From Alteromonadaceae bacterium (lineage in GTDB: Bacteria; Pseudomonadota; Gammaproteobacteria; Pseudomonadales; Oleiphilaceae): a DNA stretch of 5,285 bases. This document shows, in pieces, positions 1-5,285 of this stretch. The translations under genes were made by a program, and so were the position numbers. Position 1 is the first letter of the stretch, and each line of letters opens with the position of its first letter. A model generated the notes under the pieces. That model was not told the DNA's origin. It made no database searches and saw only the letters and a list, made by a program, of their open reading frames with translations. The stretch spans positions 1-5,285 of the forward strand of contig JABXHG010000342.1 of assembly GCA_013393545.1 (NCBI GenBank). Direction: 5' to 3'.

Positions 1-49
1 CTGTCAGAAATATACTTAAGTACATAAAACCCTATTACGCGGCACAGCT

Positions 50-55
50 TATAAT
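50..55 (+). promoter_or_regulatory. Possible -10 element (TATAAT) upstream of the exchanger gene
   Basis: A perfect TATAAT hexamer lies in the AT-rich stretch ahead of the exchanger gene. No convincing -35 hexamer lies 15-19 bases upstream and there is no extended -10 TG, so this is a weak call. If used, it would give a leader of about 120 bases. Other -10-like strings nearer the gene (TATAGA at 115-120, TAAAAT at 125-130) also lack a good -35 partner. I see nothing else convincing in positions 1-167. Confidence 0.2.
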
Positions 56-167
56 GGATGTCATCAGCGTACTGGAAATAATGTATTCATAAATAGATTT
101 CACCTATTATTGGCTATAGAAACTTAAAATCTACCGTAAACTGATGTACTTAGTCGGTTCGTTTACT

Positions 168-172
168 GAAGG
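168..172 (+). promoter_or_regulatory. Ribosome binding site that decides the exchanger start
   Basis: GAAGG at 168-172 is the only Shine-Dalgarno-like string before the exchanger gene. Two in-frame ATG codons follow. The one at 175 is only 2 bases away, too close for normal initiation, while the one at 181 is 8 bases away. The spacing favours 181 as the true start. Confidence 0.6.
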
Positions 173-180
173 TAATGATT

Positions 181-1143
181 ATGGTTATTGATCTGCTGTT
201 ACTGCTTTTAGGTGTGGTGCTGTTAACTTTCGGTGGTGAAGCACTCATTCGTGGTTCGTTGGCTGCGGCCAAGCGCTTCGGCATTTCGCCGTTGCTCAGT
301 GGCCTGGTCATTGTCGGCTTTGGTACTTCCTCTCCGGAATTAGTGGTCTCTATTGACGCAGCTATGACTGGTCAGCCTGATATTGCTATTGGTAACGTGG
401 TCGGTAGCAATATCGGTAATATTCTCCTTATTCTGGGTGTTTGTGCGGTCATTATGCCAATGGCCGTTCAGCCTTTGGCGCTGCGCCGCGACGCCGTTAC
501 TGTGGTCGGTGCATCGGTACTGTTTCTGATATTAGTCGGTGGCAGTGCCCTCGGACGCACCGATGCCTTTATCCTTCTGATTGCTTTGTTCGCTTATTTG
601 ATCTGGGCTTACCGCACTGAGCGTCAGCATGCTGGACCTTCTGCCGACATGCATAAAGCAGAAGCTGAGGAGTTAACCGCAGTTCCGAAAACCTCACTGT
701 GGATAGTTATGGCCGTTCTGATTGGGCTGGTGTTTCTAATCGGTGGCTCGCGCGTGATGCTTTCAGGTGCTATTGGACTGGCGGAATCCTTTGGCGTTTC
801 CGAAGCGGTTATTGGCTTAACTCTGGTTGCTGTTGGTACATCCTTGCCGGAGCTCGCCGTGTCGGTAATGGCCGCGCTTCGCCGTCATGCTGACGTCGCT
901 GTGGGCAATATTCTTGGTAGTAATATATTCAACTTGCTGGGTATTCTAGGTATTTCCGCGCTACTGCAGCCACTTCCGGTGCCCGAGCGTATTTTGCAGT
1001 TCGATCAGTGGGTGATGCTGGGTACAGCTGCTGTTCTATTACTGTTTCTGTACACCGGTCGCCGCCTCAGCCGAATGGAAGGCGGCGTATTGTTGGCCGG
1101 TTATGTGGCTTATGTGGGGTTAAGTTTTATTACCTTTGCGTAA
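181..1143 (+). CDS. Sodium/calcium exchanger, CaCA family (YrbG-like)
   Basis: Predicted inner-membrane antiporter of the Ca2+/cation antiporter superfamily, which exports Ca2+ in exchange for Na+ (sometimes with K+). The 320-residue protein is close to E. coli YrbG in length. It shows the two inverted alpha repeats of the family. Alpha-1 has GFGTSSPE (about residues 46-53) followed by GNVVGSNIGN (about 71-80). Alpha-2 has AVGTSLPE (about 217-224) followed by GNILGSNIFN (about 242-251). The acidic residue of each PE and the Asn of each GSN line the ion site in characterised members. About ten hydrophobic segments are visible, in two halves joined by a hydrophilic, presumably cytoplasmic loop (about 144-170, rich in Glu, Lys and His). 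The start at 181 is preferred to the ATG at 175 because of Shine-Dalgarno spacing. The gene stands alone on its strand, and its last 24 bases overlap the convergent ligase gene. The ion specificity is inferred from the family, not proven. Confidence 0.92.
   Translation: MVIDLLLLLLGVVLLTFGGEALIRGSLAAAKRFGISPLLSGLVIVGFGTSSPELVVSIDAAMTGQPDIAIGNVVGSNIGNILLILGVCAVIMPMAVQPLALRRDAVTVVGASVLFLILVGGSALGRTDAFILLIALFAYLIWAYRTERQHAGPSADMHKAEAEELTAVPKTSLWIVMAVLIGLVFLIGGSRVMLSGAIGLAESFGVSEAVIGLTLVAVGTSLPELAVSVMAALRRHADVAVGNILGSNIFNLLGILGISALLQPLPVPERILQFDQWVMLGTAAVLLLFLYTGRRLSRMEGGVLLAGYVAYVGLSFITFA
1060..1087. other. GC-rich inverted repeat near the 3' end of the exchanger gene
   Basis: CGCCGCCT at 1060-1067 is perfectly complementary to AGGCGGCG at 1080-1087, giving an 8-bp stem with a 12-base loop. 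It lies inside the exchanger coding sequence, but on the minus strand it begins 32 bases beyond the ligase stop codon, so it could protect or help end the three-gene operon transcript. No run of U follows on the minus strand, so it is not a canonical intrinsic terminator. Confidence 0.25.
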
Positions 1144-2616
1144 TTCATGTTTCAGCACTTTGCCGTTAGCGTTATGAGGCAATTCGTCCATTACGCTAAC
1201 GTAGCGCGGAATTTTATAGTCGGCCAGTAGCGGTTTCAAAAAGGCTTTTAGTTCGGCTTCGGTGTCGTCCAGTTTTTCCTTGAGTACCACATGAGCTTTT
1301 ACACTCTCGCCCCATTGCGGGTGTGGTACGCCAATAACTGCGGACTCTGCTATCGCGGGGTGAGTTGCTAGTGCATCTTCAATTTCTCGTGGATATACGT
1401 TTACGCCACCGGAAATAATCAGGTCTTTTTTGCGGTCTTTTATCCAGTAAAAACCGTCGTCATCGCGTACTGCAATATCACCGGTTTTCAGCCAGCCATC
1501 AGCAGTGATGCTGGCCTGAGCTGCTTCCGGGTTGCGCCAGTACTCCAGCATCAGACCGTCACCTGCTAGCTGGATCTCCCCTGGTTGATTCACACCGACC
1601 GGTTCATTATTTTCACCTGCCAGGCGTATCTCGGTATTTAAAGCTGCGCGCTTGCCAATAGAGCCGGCCTTTGATGCGTCATCCTGCGGCAACAACAATG
1701 TCCCTGTGGGGCCTGCCTCGGTTAAGCCGTAGACACAATAGAACTGCGTCGAATTAAAGGCTTTTTGCACCATGGCGGCATGATCAGCGGCTAGCGGCCC
1801 ACCGCCATAAATCCAGTGAGTCATGGAGCTTAAATCGGTATTGGCGATATCTTGGTGTTGCGCGGTCAAAAGATAAGCCACTGGCGCGCCGAAAAAGTGC
1901 GTGGTGCGTTCCTCTTCTACTAGCTTTAATAACAACTCAGGCGAGAAGGTAGGGGCTATCACGTGGGTACAGCCCACCATCGTTCCCGCTACCAGAGTTA
2001 AGTTAAGCGGCGCGGAATGGGTAAAGGGCATCAGGCTCAACAACCGGCTTTCGGGTTGATATTGCATTTCGACTGCAAACATCGTTGCCACAGCAATCAA
2101 GGCTTTGTGATTAAACAGCACGCCTTTGGGGTGCCCGGTAGTGCCTGAGGTATAAAGCAACGCGCAGGGCGCTTCATCGCCGTTATTACAGGTCGCGGCG
2201 GTATCGGGCTGGCCTGCTAAGGTTCCGTCTAAATCATCTAGCCATAGTGCTGTAACCTCGTCGCCTGCCAGCGGTTGTAAGGCTTCATCGGTCAGCTTGC
2301 AGGTGAGCACTAAAGCTGCCTCACTGTCTTTTAAAATGTAATCCAGTTCGGGCGTGGCTAAACGTACATTAACGGGGACGACAATGGCACCAATGCGTTG
2401 TATGGCAAAATAGCTCACCACAAAGGCGTAGATATTCGGCAAAACCAACGCTACCCGGTCACCACTACCGATATCGTGTTGGTTTTTTAATAGATGAGCG
2501 AGCTTATTCACATGGCTGTTGAGCTGTGCCCAGGTGTTGCGCGAGTCCTGACTGACAACAGCCTCGTGCTCAGGATACTTGCGCGCATTGCGGGCAACAT
2601 AAGCGGGAAGGGTCAT
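1120..2616 (-). CDS. Acyl-CoA synthetase (AMP-forming, class I adenylate-forming enzyme)
   Basis: Cytoplasmic enzyme that uses ATP to convert a carboxylic acid to an acyl-adenylate and then, with CoA, to acyl-CoA, AMP and pyrophosphate. The 498-residue protein has the full ANL-superfamily motif set. These are the P-loop LLYTSGTTGHPKG (residues 153-165), the YGLTEAG motif that contacts adenine (296-302), GWLKTGD with the ribose-binding Asp380, the hinge and C-domain segment from KDRKKDLIISGG to NVYPREIE (393-413), and NANGKVLK (482-489) with the catalytic Lys486. The length and the GGVNVYPREIE signature fit medium- or long-chain and aryl acyl-CoA ligases rather than amino-acid adenylating domains. 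The substrate cannot be read from sequence. It is the last gene of the operon, 26 bp after the dehydrogenase, with its own Shine-Dalgarno, and its last eight codons including the stop overlap the convergent exchanger gene. No motif is missing, so it should be active. Confidence 0.93.
   Translation of the reverse strand: MTLPAYVARNARKYPEHEAVVSQDSRNTWAQLNSHVNKLAHLLKNQHDIGSGDRVALVLPNIYAFVVSYFAIQRIGAIVVPVNVRLATPELDYILKDSEAALVLTCKLTDEALQPLAGDEVTALWLDDLDGTLAGQPDTAATCNNGDEAPCALLYTSGTTGHPKGVLFNHKALIAVATMFAVEMQYQPESRLLSLMPFTHSAPLNLTLVAGTMVGCTHVIAPTFSPELLLKLVEEERTTHFFGAPVAYLLTAQHQDIANTDLSSMTHWIYGGGPLAADHAAMVQKAFNSTQFYCVYGLTEAGPTGTLLLPQDDASKAGSIGKRAALNTEIRLAGENNEPVGVNQPGEIQLAGDGLMLEYWRNPEAAQASITADGWLKTGDIAVRDDDGFYWIKDRKKDLIISGGVNVYPREIEDALATHPAIAESAVIGVPHPQWGESVKAHVVLKEKLDDTEAELKAFLKPLLADYKIPRYVSVMDELPHNANGKVLKHELRKGNKT
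1164..1201. other. Inverted repeat at the 3' end of the ligase gene
   Basis: CGTTAGCGT at 1164-1172 is the exact reverse complement of ACGCTAACG at 1193-1201, giving a 9-bp stem with a 20-base loop. It lies in ligase codons for about residues 472-484, just upstream of the catalytic lysine codon. On the plus strand it begins 20 bases after the exchanger stop, so it could form a 3' structure on that transcript. There is no adjacent U tract, and a 9-bp repeat of this kind can occur by chance. Confidence 0.22.
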
Positions 2617-2623
2617 AACAAAG

Positions 2624-2629
2624 TTCCTT
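2624..2629 (-). promoter_or_regulatory. Ribosome binding site of the ligase gene
   Basis: On the minus strand, AAGGAA lies 7 bases before the ATG at 2616, inside the 26-bp gap after the dehydrogenase stop codon. It supports both the chosen start and independent translation of the third gene on a shared transcript. The gap is too short for a separate promoter and terminator. Confidence 0.75.
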
Positions 2630-2642
2630 ATAGTTTTATGCT

Positions 2643-4337
2643 TTAGTGAGCCACAGGCCGGGCGCGCTCAATAATGGCGGCGCAATCAATGCTAGTTGGC
2701 AAGTTGCCATAGTTCAGCCCGGTTTGCGGGACTAACCTCGACGCACAAAAACCATCGGCTACCGCAGCCGGCGCATGTTGCAATAGTAAGGCGCCTTGTA
2801 GGCCTACCGCCAAGCGATCGGCAATGTTGCGCGCGCGATATTGCACTTTATCGGTGCGGGCTAAATCGTTTTGTAAGTTACTGACAAAACGGTCAAAGTT
2901 ACTATCTGCACCACCTGCTAGCTTCAGCTCGGCAAAGTAGGCATCCAGCACTTCCGGTTGTTTGTCGATAGCGCGCAGGATATCCAGACACTGCACGTTG
3001 CCGCTGCCTTCCCAAATAGCGTTGACCGGCGATTCTCGGAACAGGCGCGGCATAATGTGCGTTTCCATAAGTCCCGAGCCGCCAATCACTTCCATAGCCT
3101 CGTAAGCGTGATTTGGCGTGCGCTTACAAATCCAGTATTTTCCAATGGGTGTGGCAATGCGTGACAGTAATTTCTCGTGCTCGTTGCTCTGGTTATCCAT
3201 TGCGCGGGCGATACGCATGGTATAGGTCATCGCCGCTTCATTTTCCAGAGCCAGATCAGCGAGCACATTCTGCATTAATGGTTGCTCGCTCAGGCGCGCC
3301 CCAAAAGCCACGCGGTTCGTGGCATGGTGCACGGCCTGACTCACGGCCTGACGCATACCGGCCGACGAGCCAATCATACAGTCGTAACGGGTCATCGCGA
3401 CCATTTCAATGATGGTGCGCACACCACGACCCGGTTCGCCAACCATCCAGGCTAAGGCGCCGCGCAGCTCCGTTTCGCTGGAAGCGTTTGCTACGTTGCC
3501 CATTTTGTTCTTTAACTGCTGAATTTGCAGTGGATTTTTGCTGCCATCGGGTCGCCAGCGCGGCAACAGGAAGCATGACAAGCCTTCGTCGGTTTGAGCT
3601 AACACCAGAAAGGCATCGCACATAGGCGCAGACACAAACCATTTATGTCCGACTAACTCATAGGCTTCGCCTGCACCTCCCGCGCCAATAGGGTACGCGC
3701 GCGTAGTATTCGTGCGTACATCCGAGCCACCTTGCTTCTCTGTCATTGCCATACCAATAGTCAGTGCTTGTTTTTCACTGTCGGGGACATTGCGGCTGTC
3801 GTAATTATGCGCGGTAATTTTAGGTGCCCATTTAGTGAATAAATCTGGCTGATGCTGCAGTGCCGGAATAGCTGCAAAGGTCATGGTAATGGGGCAACAG
3901 GTCGAGGCCTCTATTTGCGTGTGCAGGTAATACTTCGCCGCGCGGGCAACGTGAGCACCGGCTTTTGGGTCACTCCAGGGACTGGCGTGTAAACCGTGCT
4001 CCAGCGCAGTTTGCATTAAGTTGTGGTAGCTGGGATGGAAGTCAATTTGATCAATTCGCAGACCATAACGATCATGGGTTTTTAGCTCCGGCTTGTTAGC
4101 ATTAGCCTGAAAGCCCAGTTCGATGGTGCTGGCGCGCCCGGCATAATCACCAAACTCCCGTAAACCCGGCTCAGCCCAACCGGCACCCTCACGCTGCACG
4201 GCTTGCTGCAGCGCCTGATCAGCCAAATACACGTTATAGTTCTCGAGTGGTTGCGGTTGATTTTCCACCTCGTGGGTCGATGCCATCGCTTGATCGGCTA
4301 TTGGATATTGTTTCGCATTATTCGCTGACTTGTTCAT
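2643..4337 (-). CDS. AidB-like acyl-CoA dehydrogenase
   Basis: FAD-dependent acyl-CoA dehydrogenase of the AidB branch, expected to oxidise an acyl-CoA to the trans-2-enoyl-CoA in the cytoplasm and pass electrons to an electron-transfer flavoprotein. The 564-residue protein resembles E. coli AidB (541 residues) along its length. Shared features are the early NxYLxDxAL...REGAGW region (about 35-54), CPITMTFA (148-155), MTEKQGGSDV (198-207, flavin contact), VGHKWF (229-234), MTRYDC (315-320), AMEVIGGSG (414-422) and NAIWEGSGN (439-447), which carries the likely catalytic base Glu443. The start at 4337 overlaps the regulator stop as ATGA and has AGGAAG 7 bases upstream. A start at 4376 would lie well inside the regulator gene and would not use this ribosome binding site. 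The N-terminus is about 17-20 residues longer than in E. coli AidB. AidB itself is known from the alkylation-damage response, but the ligase neighbour suggests acid catabolism here. The substrate is unknown. Confidence 0.92.
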   Translation of the reverse strand: MNKSANNAKQYPIADQAMASTHEVENQPQPLENYNVYLADQALQQAVQREGAGWAEPGLREFGDYAGRASTIELGFQANANKPELKTHDRYGLRIDQIDFHPSYHNLMQTALEHGLHASPWSDPKAGAHVARAAKYYLHTQIEASTCCPITMTFAAIPALQHQPDLFTKWAPKITAHNYDSRNVPDSEKQALTIGMAMTEKQGGSDVRTNTTRAYPIGAGGAGEAYELVGHKWFVSAPMCDAFLVLAQTDEGLSCFLLPRWRPDGSKNPLQIQQLKNKMGNVANASSETELRGALAWMVGEPGRGVRTIIEMVAMTRYDCMIGSSAGMRQAVSQAVHHATNRVAFGARLSEQPLMQNVLADLALENEAAMTYTMRIARAMDNQSNEHEKLLSRIATPIGKYWICKRTPNHAYEAMEVIGGSGLMETHIMPRLFRESPVNAIWEGSGNVQCLDILRAIDKQPEVLDAYFAELKLAGGADSNFDRFVSNLQNDLARTDKVQYRARNIADRLAVGLQGALLLQHAPAAVADGFCASRLVPQTGLNYGNLPTSIDCAAIIERARPVAH

Positions 4338-5011
4338 AGGGTCACTTCCTCGTGTTCGTTCACTTGCCCGGCGCATGGTTCATGGGTTGCAAGCAGCCCT
4401 TGTATGCAGAAGCGCAGAATATGGTTAATTACCTGCGGTCGTTGGTCTGCTGTGTTGACGACGTGGTTTGCGCTGGTAGTGGTTACTAACGGACCTATCA
4501 ACGCCTCAGAAATAGCACCGACAATAGCCGTGCTGGTCAACATCGCCGGTTGGTTCGGAATACTGCCTTCATGGATACCTTGTTCAATGGCATTGGCAAA
4601 CAATTGGGCGTAGCGTAATCGGTACTCCAGCCTTTGCTGGTCAACCTCGGGCTCAACCGGTTCCGCAATTAAGGCCCAGGCTAGCTTGGGTGCTTTTAAC
4701 GCCCGTCGCGCGAATATTCGCAACGCCTGCTGAATACGTTCCGGTGCTTCGCCGTGTGAATTGGTTAAGGCTTCGCCGACGCGATCCACTTCTGTTTGCG
4801 TGGCGCGTTGAAACACCTCAGCAAATAGCTTTTCTTTGGACGGGAAGTAGCGGTACAAAGTACCGGTTGCTACACCGGCTGTCGTAGCAAGTTGACTCAT
4901 TTGTAATTTCCGAAAGCCTTCTTCAGCCACTAAGGTCAGTGCACAGCTCAGTAATTTTTCACGCGTGGCGGCTTTGCGGTCGCGTATTTTCGGGGTCTCG
5001 CGGTAGGCCAT
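4334..5011 (-). CDS. TetR/AcrR-family transcriptional regulator
   Basis: One-component DNA-binding regulator, probably a repressor acting as a dimer and released by a small ligand. The 225-residue length is normal for the family. The N-terminal domain (about 12-65) is a clear TetR helix-turn-helix: TREKLLSCALTLVAEEGF forms helix 1, and MSQLATTAGVATGTLYRYF (about 38-56), followed by PSKEKLF (57-63), forms the recognition unit with the typical GTLYRYFPSKE signature. The remaining largely helical part (about 70-210) is the ligand-binding and dimerisation domain, which is poorly conserved and gives no ligand; IAEPVEPEVDQQRLEYRLRY (about 115-134) is a distinctive patch. The start at 5011 has GGAAG 6 bases upstream; an ATG inside that leader is out of frame. 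It is the first gene of the operon, overlaps the dehydrogenase start by 4 bases, and has an inverted repeat in its own promoter, which suggests autoregulation of the whole operon. An acyl-CoA or related acid is a plausible inducer, by inference from its neighbours. Confidence 0.93.
   Translation of the reverse strand: MAYRETPKIRDRKAATREKLLSCALTLVAEEGFRKLQMSQLATTAGVATGTLYRYFPSKEKLFAEVFQRATQTEVDRVGEALTNSHGEAPERIQQALRIFARRALKAPKLAWALIAEPVEPEVDQQRLEYRLRYAQLFANAIEQGIHEGSIPNQPAMLTSTAIVGAISEALIGPLVTTTSANHVVNTADQRPQVINHILRFCIQGLLATHEPCAGQVNEHEEVTL
4345..4350 (-). promoter_or_regulatory. Ribosome binding site of the dehydrogenase gene
   Basis: On the minus strand, AGGAAG sits within the last codons of the regulator gene, 7 bases before the ATG at 4337. 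That ATG shares bases with the regulator's TGA stop (ATGA, 4334-4337). It fixes the dehydrogenase start and indicates translational coupling between the two genes. Confidence 0.8.
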
Positions 5012-5017
5012 AGTTGG

Positions 5018-5022
5018 CTTCC
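5018..5022 (-). promoter_or_regulatory. Ribosome binding site of the TetR gene
   Basis: On the minus strand, GGAAG lies 6 bases before the ATG at 5011. It separates the true start from an upstream out-of-frame ATG that overlaps it. Confidence 0.65.
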
Positions 5023-5043
5023 ATTTTTACTTTGAATTACAAT

Positions 5044-5063
5044 AAGTGAATCACTATTCATTT
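5044..5063. promoter_or_regulatory. Candidate TetR operator (imperfect 20-bp inverted repeat)
   Basis: The half-sites AAGTGAATCA and, on the opposite strand, AAATGAATAG face each other, sharing TGAAT and eight of ten positions. A smaller perfect repeat, AGTGA-A-TCACT (5045-5055), overlaps it. Size and symmetry suit a TetR dimer. The element covers most of the spacer and the -10 of the regulator's promoter, so binding would block RNA polymerase. That this regulator binds here is inferred from position. Confidence 0.55.
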
Positions 5064-5073
5064 GTTGTGTCAA
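5045..5073 (-). promoter_or_regulatory. Probable sigma-70 promoter of the TetR-dehydrogenase-ligase operon
   Basis: On the minus strand a perfect -35 TTGACA (5073-5068) is followed, after 17 bases, by a weak -10 TTCACT (5050-5045; three of six matches). The stretch just upstream of the -35 (5074-5088) is almost pure A/T and could act as an UP element, which may offset the poor -10. Transcription would begin near 5038, leaving a leader of about 27 bases that contains the ribosome binding site. Confidence 0.5.
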
Positions 5074-5137
5074 TTAAACTTAAATTTGTCGAGATGAGTT
5101 CGCATTAGTTAAAGATCGGGCAGCTTTGTGATCGCAA

Positions 5138-5166
5138 TTGGCAGACTTTTGACTACACTAAATAAT
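5138..5166 (+). promoter_or_regulatory. Strong sigma-70 promoter of the zinc-ribbon gene
   Basis: TTGGCA (5138-5143, five of six matches to consensus) and AATAAT (5161-5166, five of six) are separated by exactly 17 bases. Transcription would start near 5173. The ATG at 5165 overlaps the -10 element and so would not be in the mRNA. This promoter is divergent from the operon promoter, with about 64 bp between the two -35 hexamers. Confidence 0.6.
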
Positions 5167-5185
5167 GAACACTCATCAAAAAACA

Positions 5186-5191
5186 GAGAGG
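5186..5191 (+). promoter_or_regulatory. Ribosome binding site of the zinc-ribbon gene
   Basis: GAGAGG, containing the core GAGG, lies 7 bases before the ATC at 5199. The leader holds no ATG, GTG or TTG in the zinc-ribbon frame, so this site points to ATC as the start codon. Confidence 0.55.
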
Positions 5192-5198
5192 TACCTCA

Positions 5199-5285
5199 AT
5201 CGCATTCCAGAACTGTCCTAAGTGTGGAGATCAGGTACTGGATAATCACTGGAGTTGCCAGGCCTGTGGTTTTGTCACGAGTGAA
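5199..5285 (+). CDS. Zinc-ribbon protein, N-terminal part, apparent ATC start (runs off the window)
   Basis: Only the first 29 codons are in the window, so the function is unknown. Read from ATC at 5199, the protein has CPKCG (Cys6 and Cys9) and CQACG (Cys20 and Cys23), two CxxC knuckles 10 residues apart. This is the pattern of a small structural zinc ribbon as found at the N-terminus of many uncharacterised bacterial proteins, including membrane and stress proteins. An in-frame TGA at 5166-5168 closes the frame upstream. Between it and the first cysteine there is no ATG, GTG or TTG; only ATC codons at 5175 and 5199 are candidate starts. The second is 7 bases after GAGAGG and about 26 bases after the predicted transcription start, so it is chosen. 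A sequencing error in the start codon is the main alternative. The gene is divergent from the TetR operon and there is no sign of functional linkage. Confidence 0.6.
   Translation, partial: MAFQNCPKCGDQVLDNHWSCQACGFVTSE

Noticed and set aside
13..22. Perfect 10-bp palindrome TACTTAAGTA.
   Set aside because: It is short, AT-rich and isolated, with no clear promoter around it, so chance is a sufficient explanation.
1..25. ATG on the minus strand at 25-23 with an open frame to the left edge, possibly the start of a divergent gene.
   Set aside because: Only eight codons are visible and the upstream AGGG is a poor, closely spaced ribosome binding site; it cannot be supported.
3..92. Open frame on the plus strand from the left edge to TAA at 90-92, possibly the tail of an upstream gene.
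   Set aside because: It is only 29 codons in AT-rich DNA, matches no family I recognise, and an open stretch of this length is expected by chance.
3406..3642. 78-codon minus-strand frame inside the dehydrogenase gene, and other long frames on the opposite strand of the enzyme and regulator genes.
   Set aside because: They lie wholly within well-supported genes with intact family motifs, lack ribosome binding sites I can recognise, and their translations look like random composition.
5126..5145. Possible CRP-like site (TTTGTGATCGCAATTGGCA).
   Set aside because: Only the left half TGTGA matches the CRP consensus; the right half TCACA is absent.
5165..5221. Short plus-strand frame from ATG at 5165 encoding 18 residues before TAA at 5219.
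   Set aside because: The ATG overlaps the predicted -10 element, has no Shine-Dalgarno, and the frame ends inside the zinc-ribbon codons; it would not be in the transcript.

Overview
The window looks like chromosomal DNA of a gammaproteobacterium. This rests on the E. coli-like AidB and YrbG family members, the moderate base composition, and canonical Shine-Dalgarno and sigma-70 signals; no finer taxonomy can be supported. Coding density is high, and there are no RNA genes, insertion sequences, CRISPR arrays or phage genes.

Layout. Positions 1-180 are an AT-rich intergenic stretch leading into a plus-strand sodium/calcium exchanger of the CaCA/YrbG family (181-1143). Its 3' end overlaps by 24 bp the end of a convergent minus-strand operon. 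Read in transcription order (right to left), that operon is a TetR-family regulator (5011-4334), an AidB-like acyl-CoA dehydrogenase (4337-2643) and an acyl-CoA synthetase of the AMP-forming superfamily (2616-1120). Regulator and dehydrogenase share an ATGA stop/start overlap, and dehydrogenase and ligase are 26 bp apart with a good ribosome binding site, so the three are almost certainly co-transcribed. At the right edge a divergent plus-strand gene begins whose first 29 codons encode a four-cysteine zinc ribbon; it runs off the window.

How the genes work together. The ligase would activate a carboxylic acid to its CoA thioester and the FAD-dependent dehydrogenase would introduce the alpha,beta double bond. 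These are the first two steps of a beta-oxidation-like route for an unidentified acid. The TetR protein, encoded first in the operon, probably represses its own promoter: an imperfect 20-bp inverted repeat (5044-5063) lies across the spacer and -10 region of a promoter with a perfect TTGACA -35. The acid or its CoA ester is the natural guess for the inducer.

Most unusual points: (1) the zinc-ribbon gene has a strong promoter and a well-placed Shine-Dalgarno but no ATG, GTG or TTG in frame, so it appears to start at ATC (5199); (2) an AidB homologue sits in a catabolic-looking operon and lacks an obviously basic C-terminal region; (3) each of two overlapping convergent transcripts has a potential hairpin just past its own stop codon, inside the coding sequence of the other.
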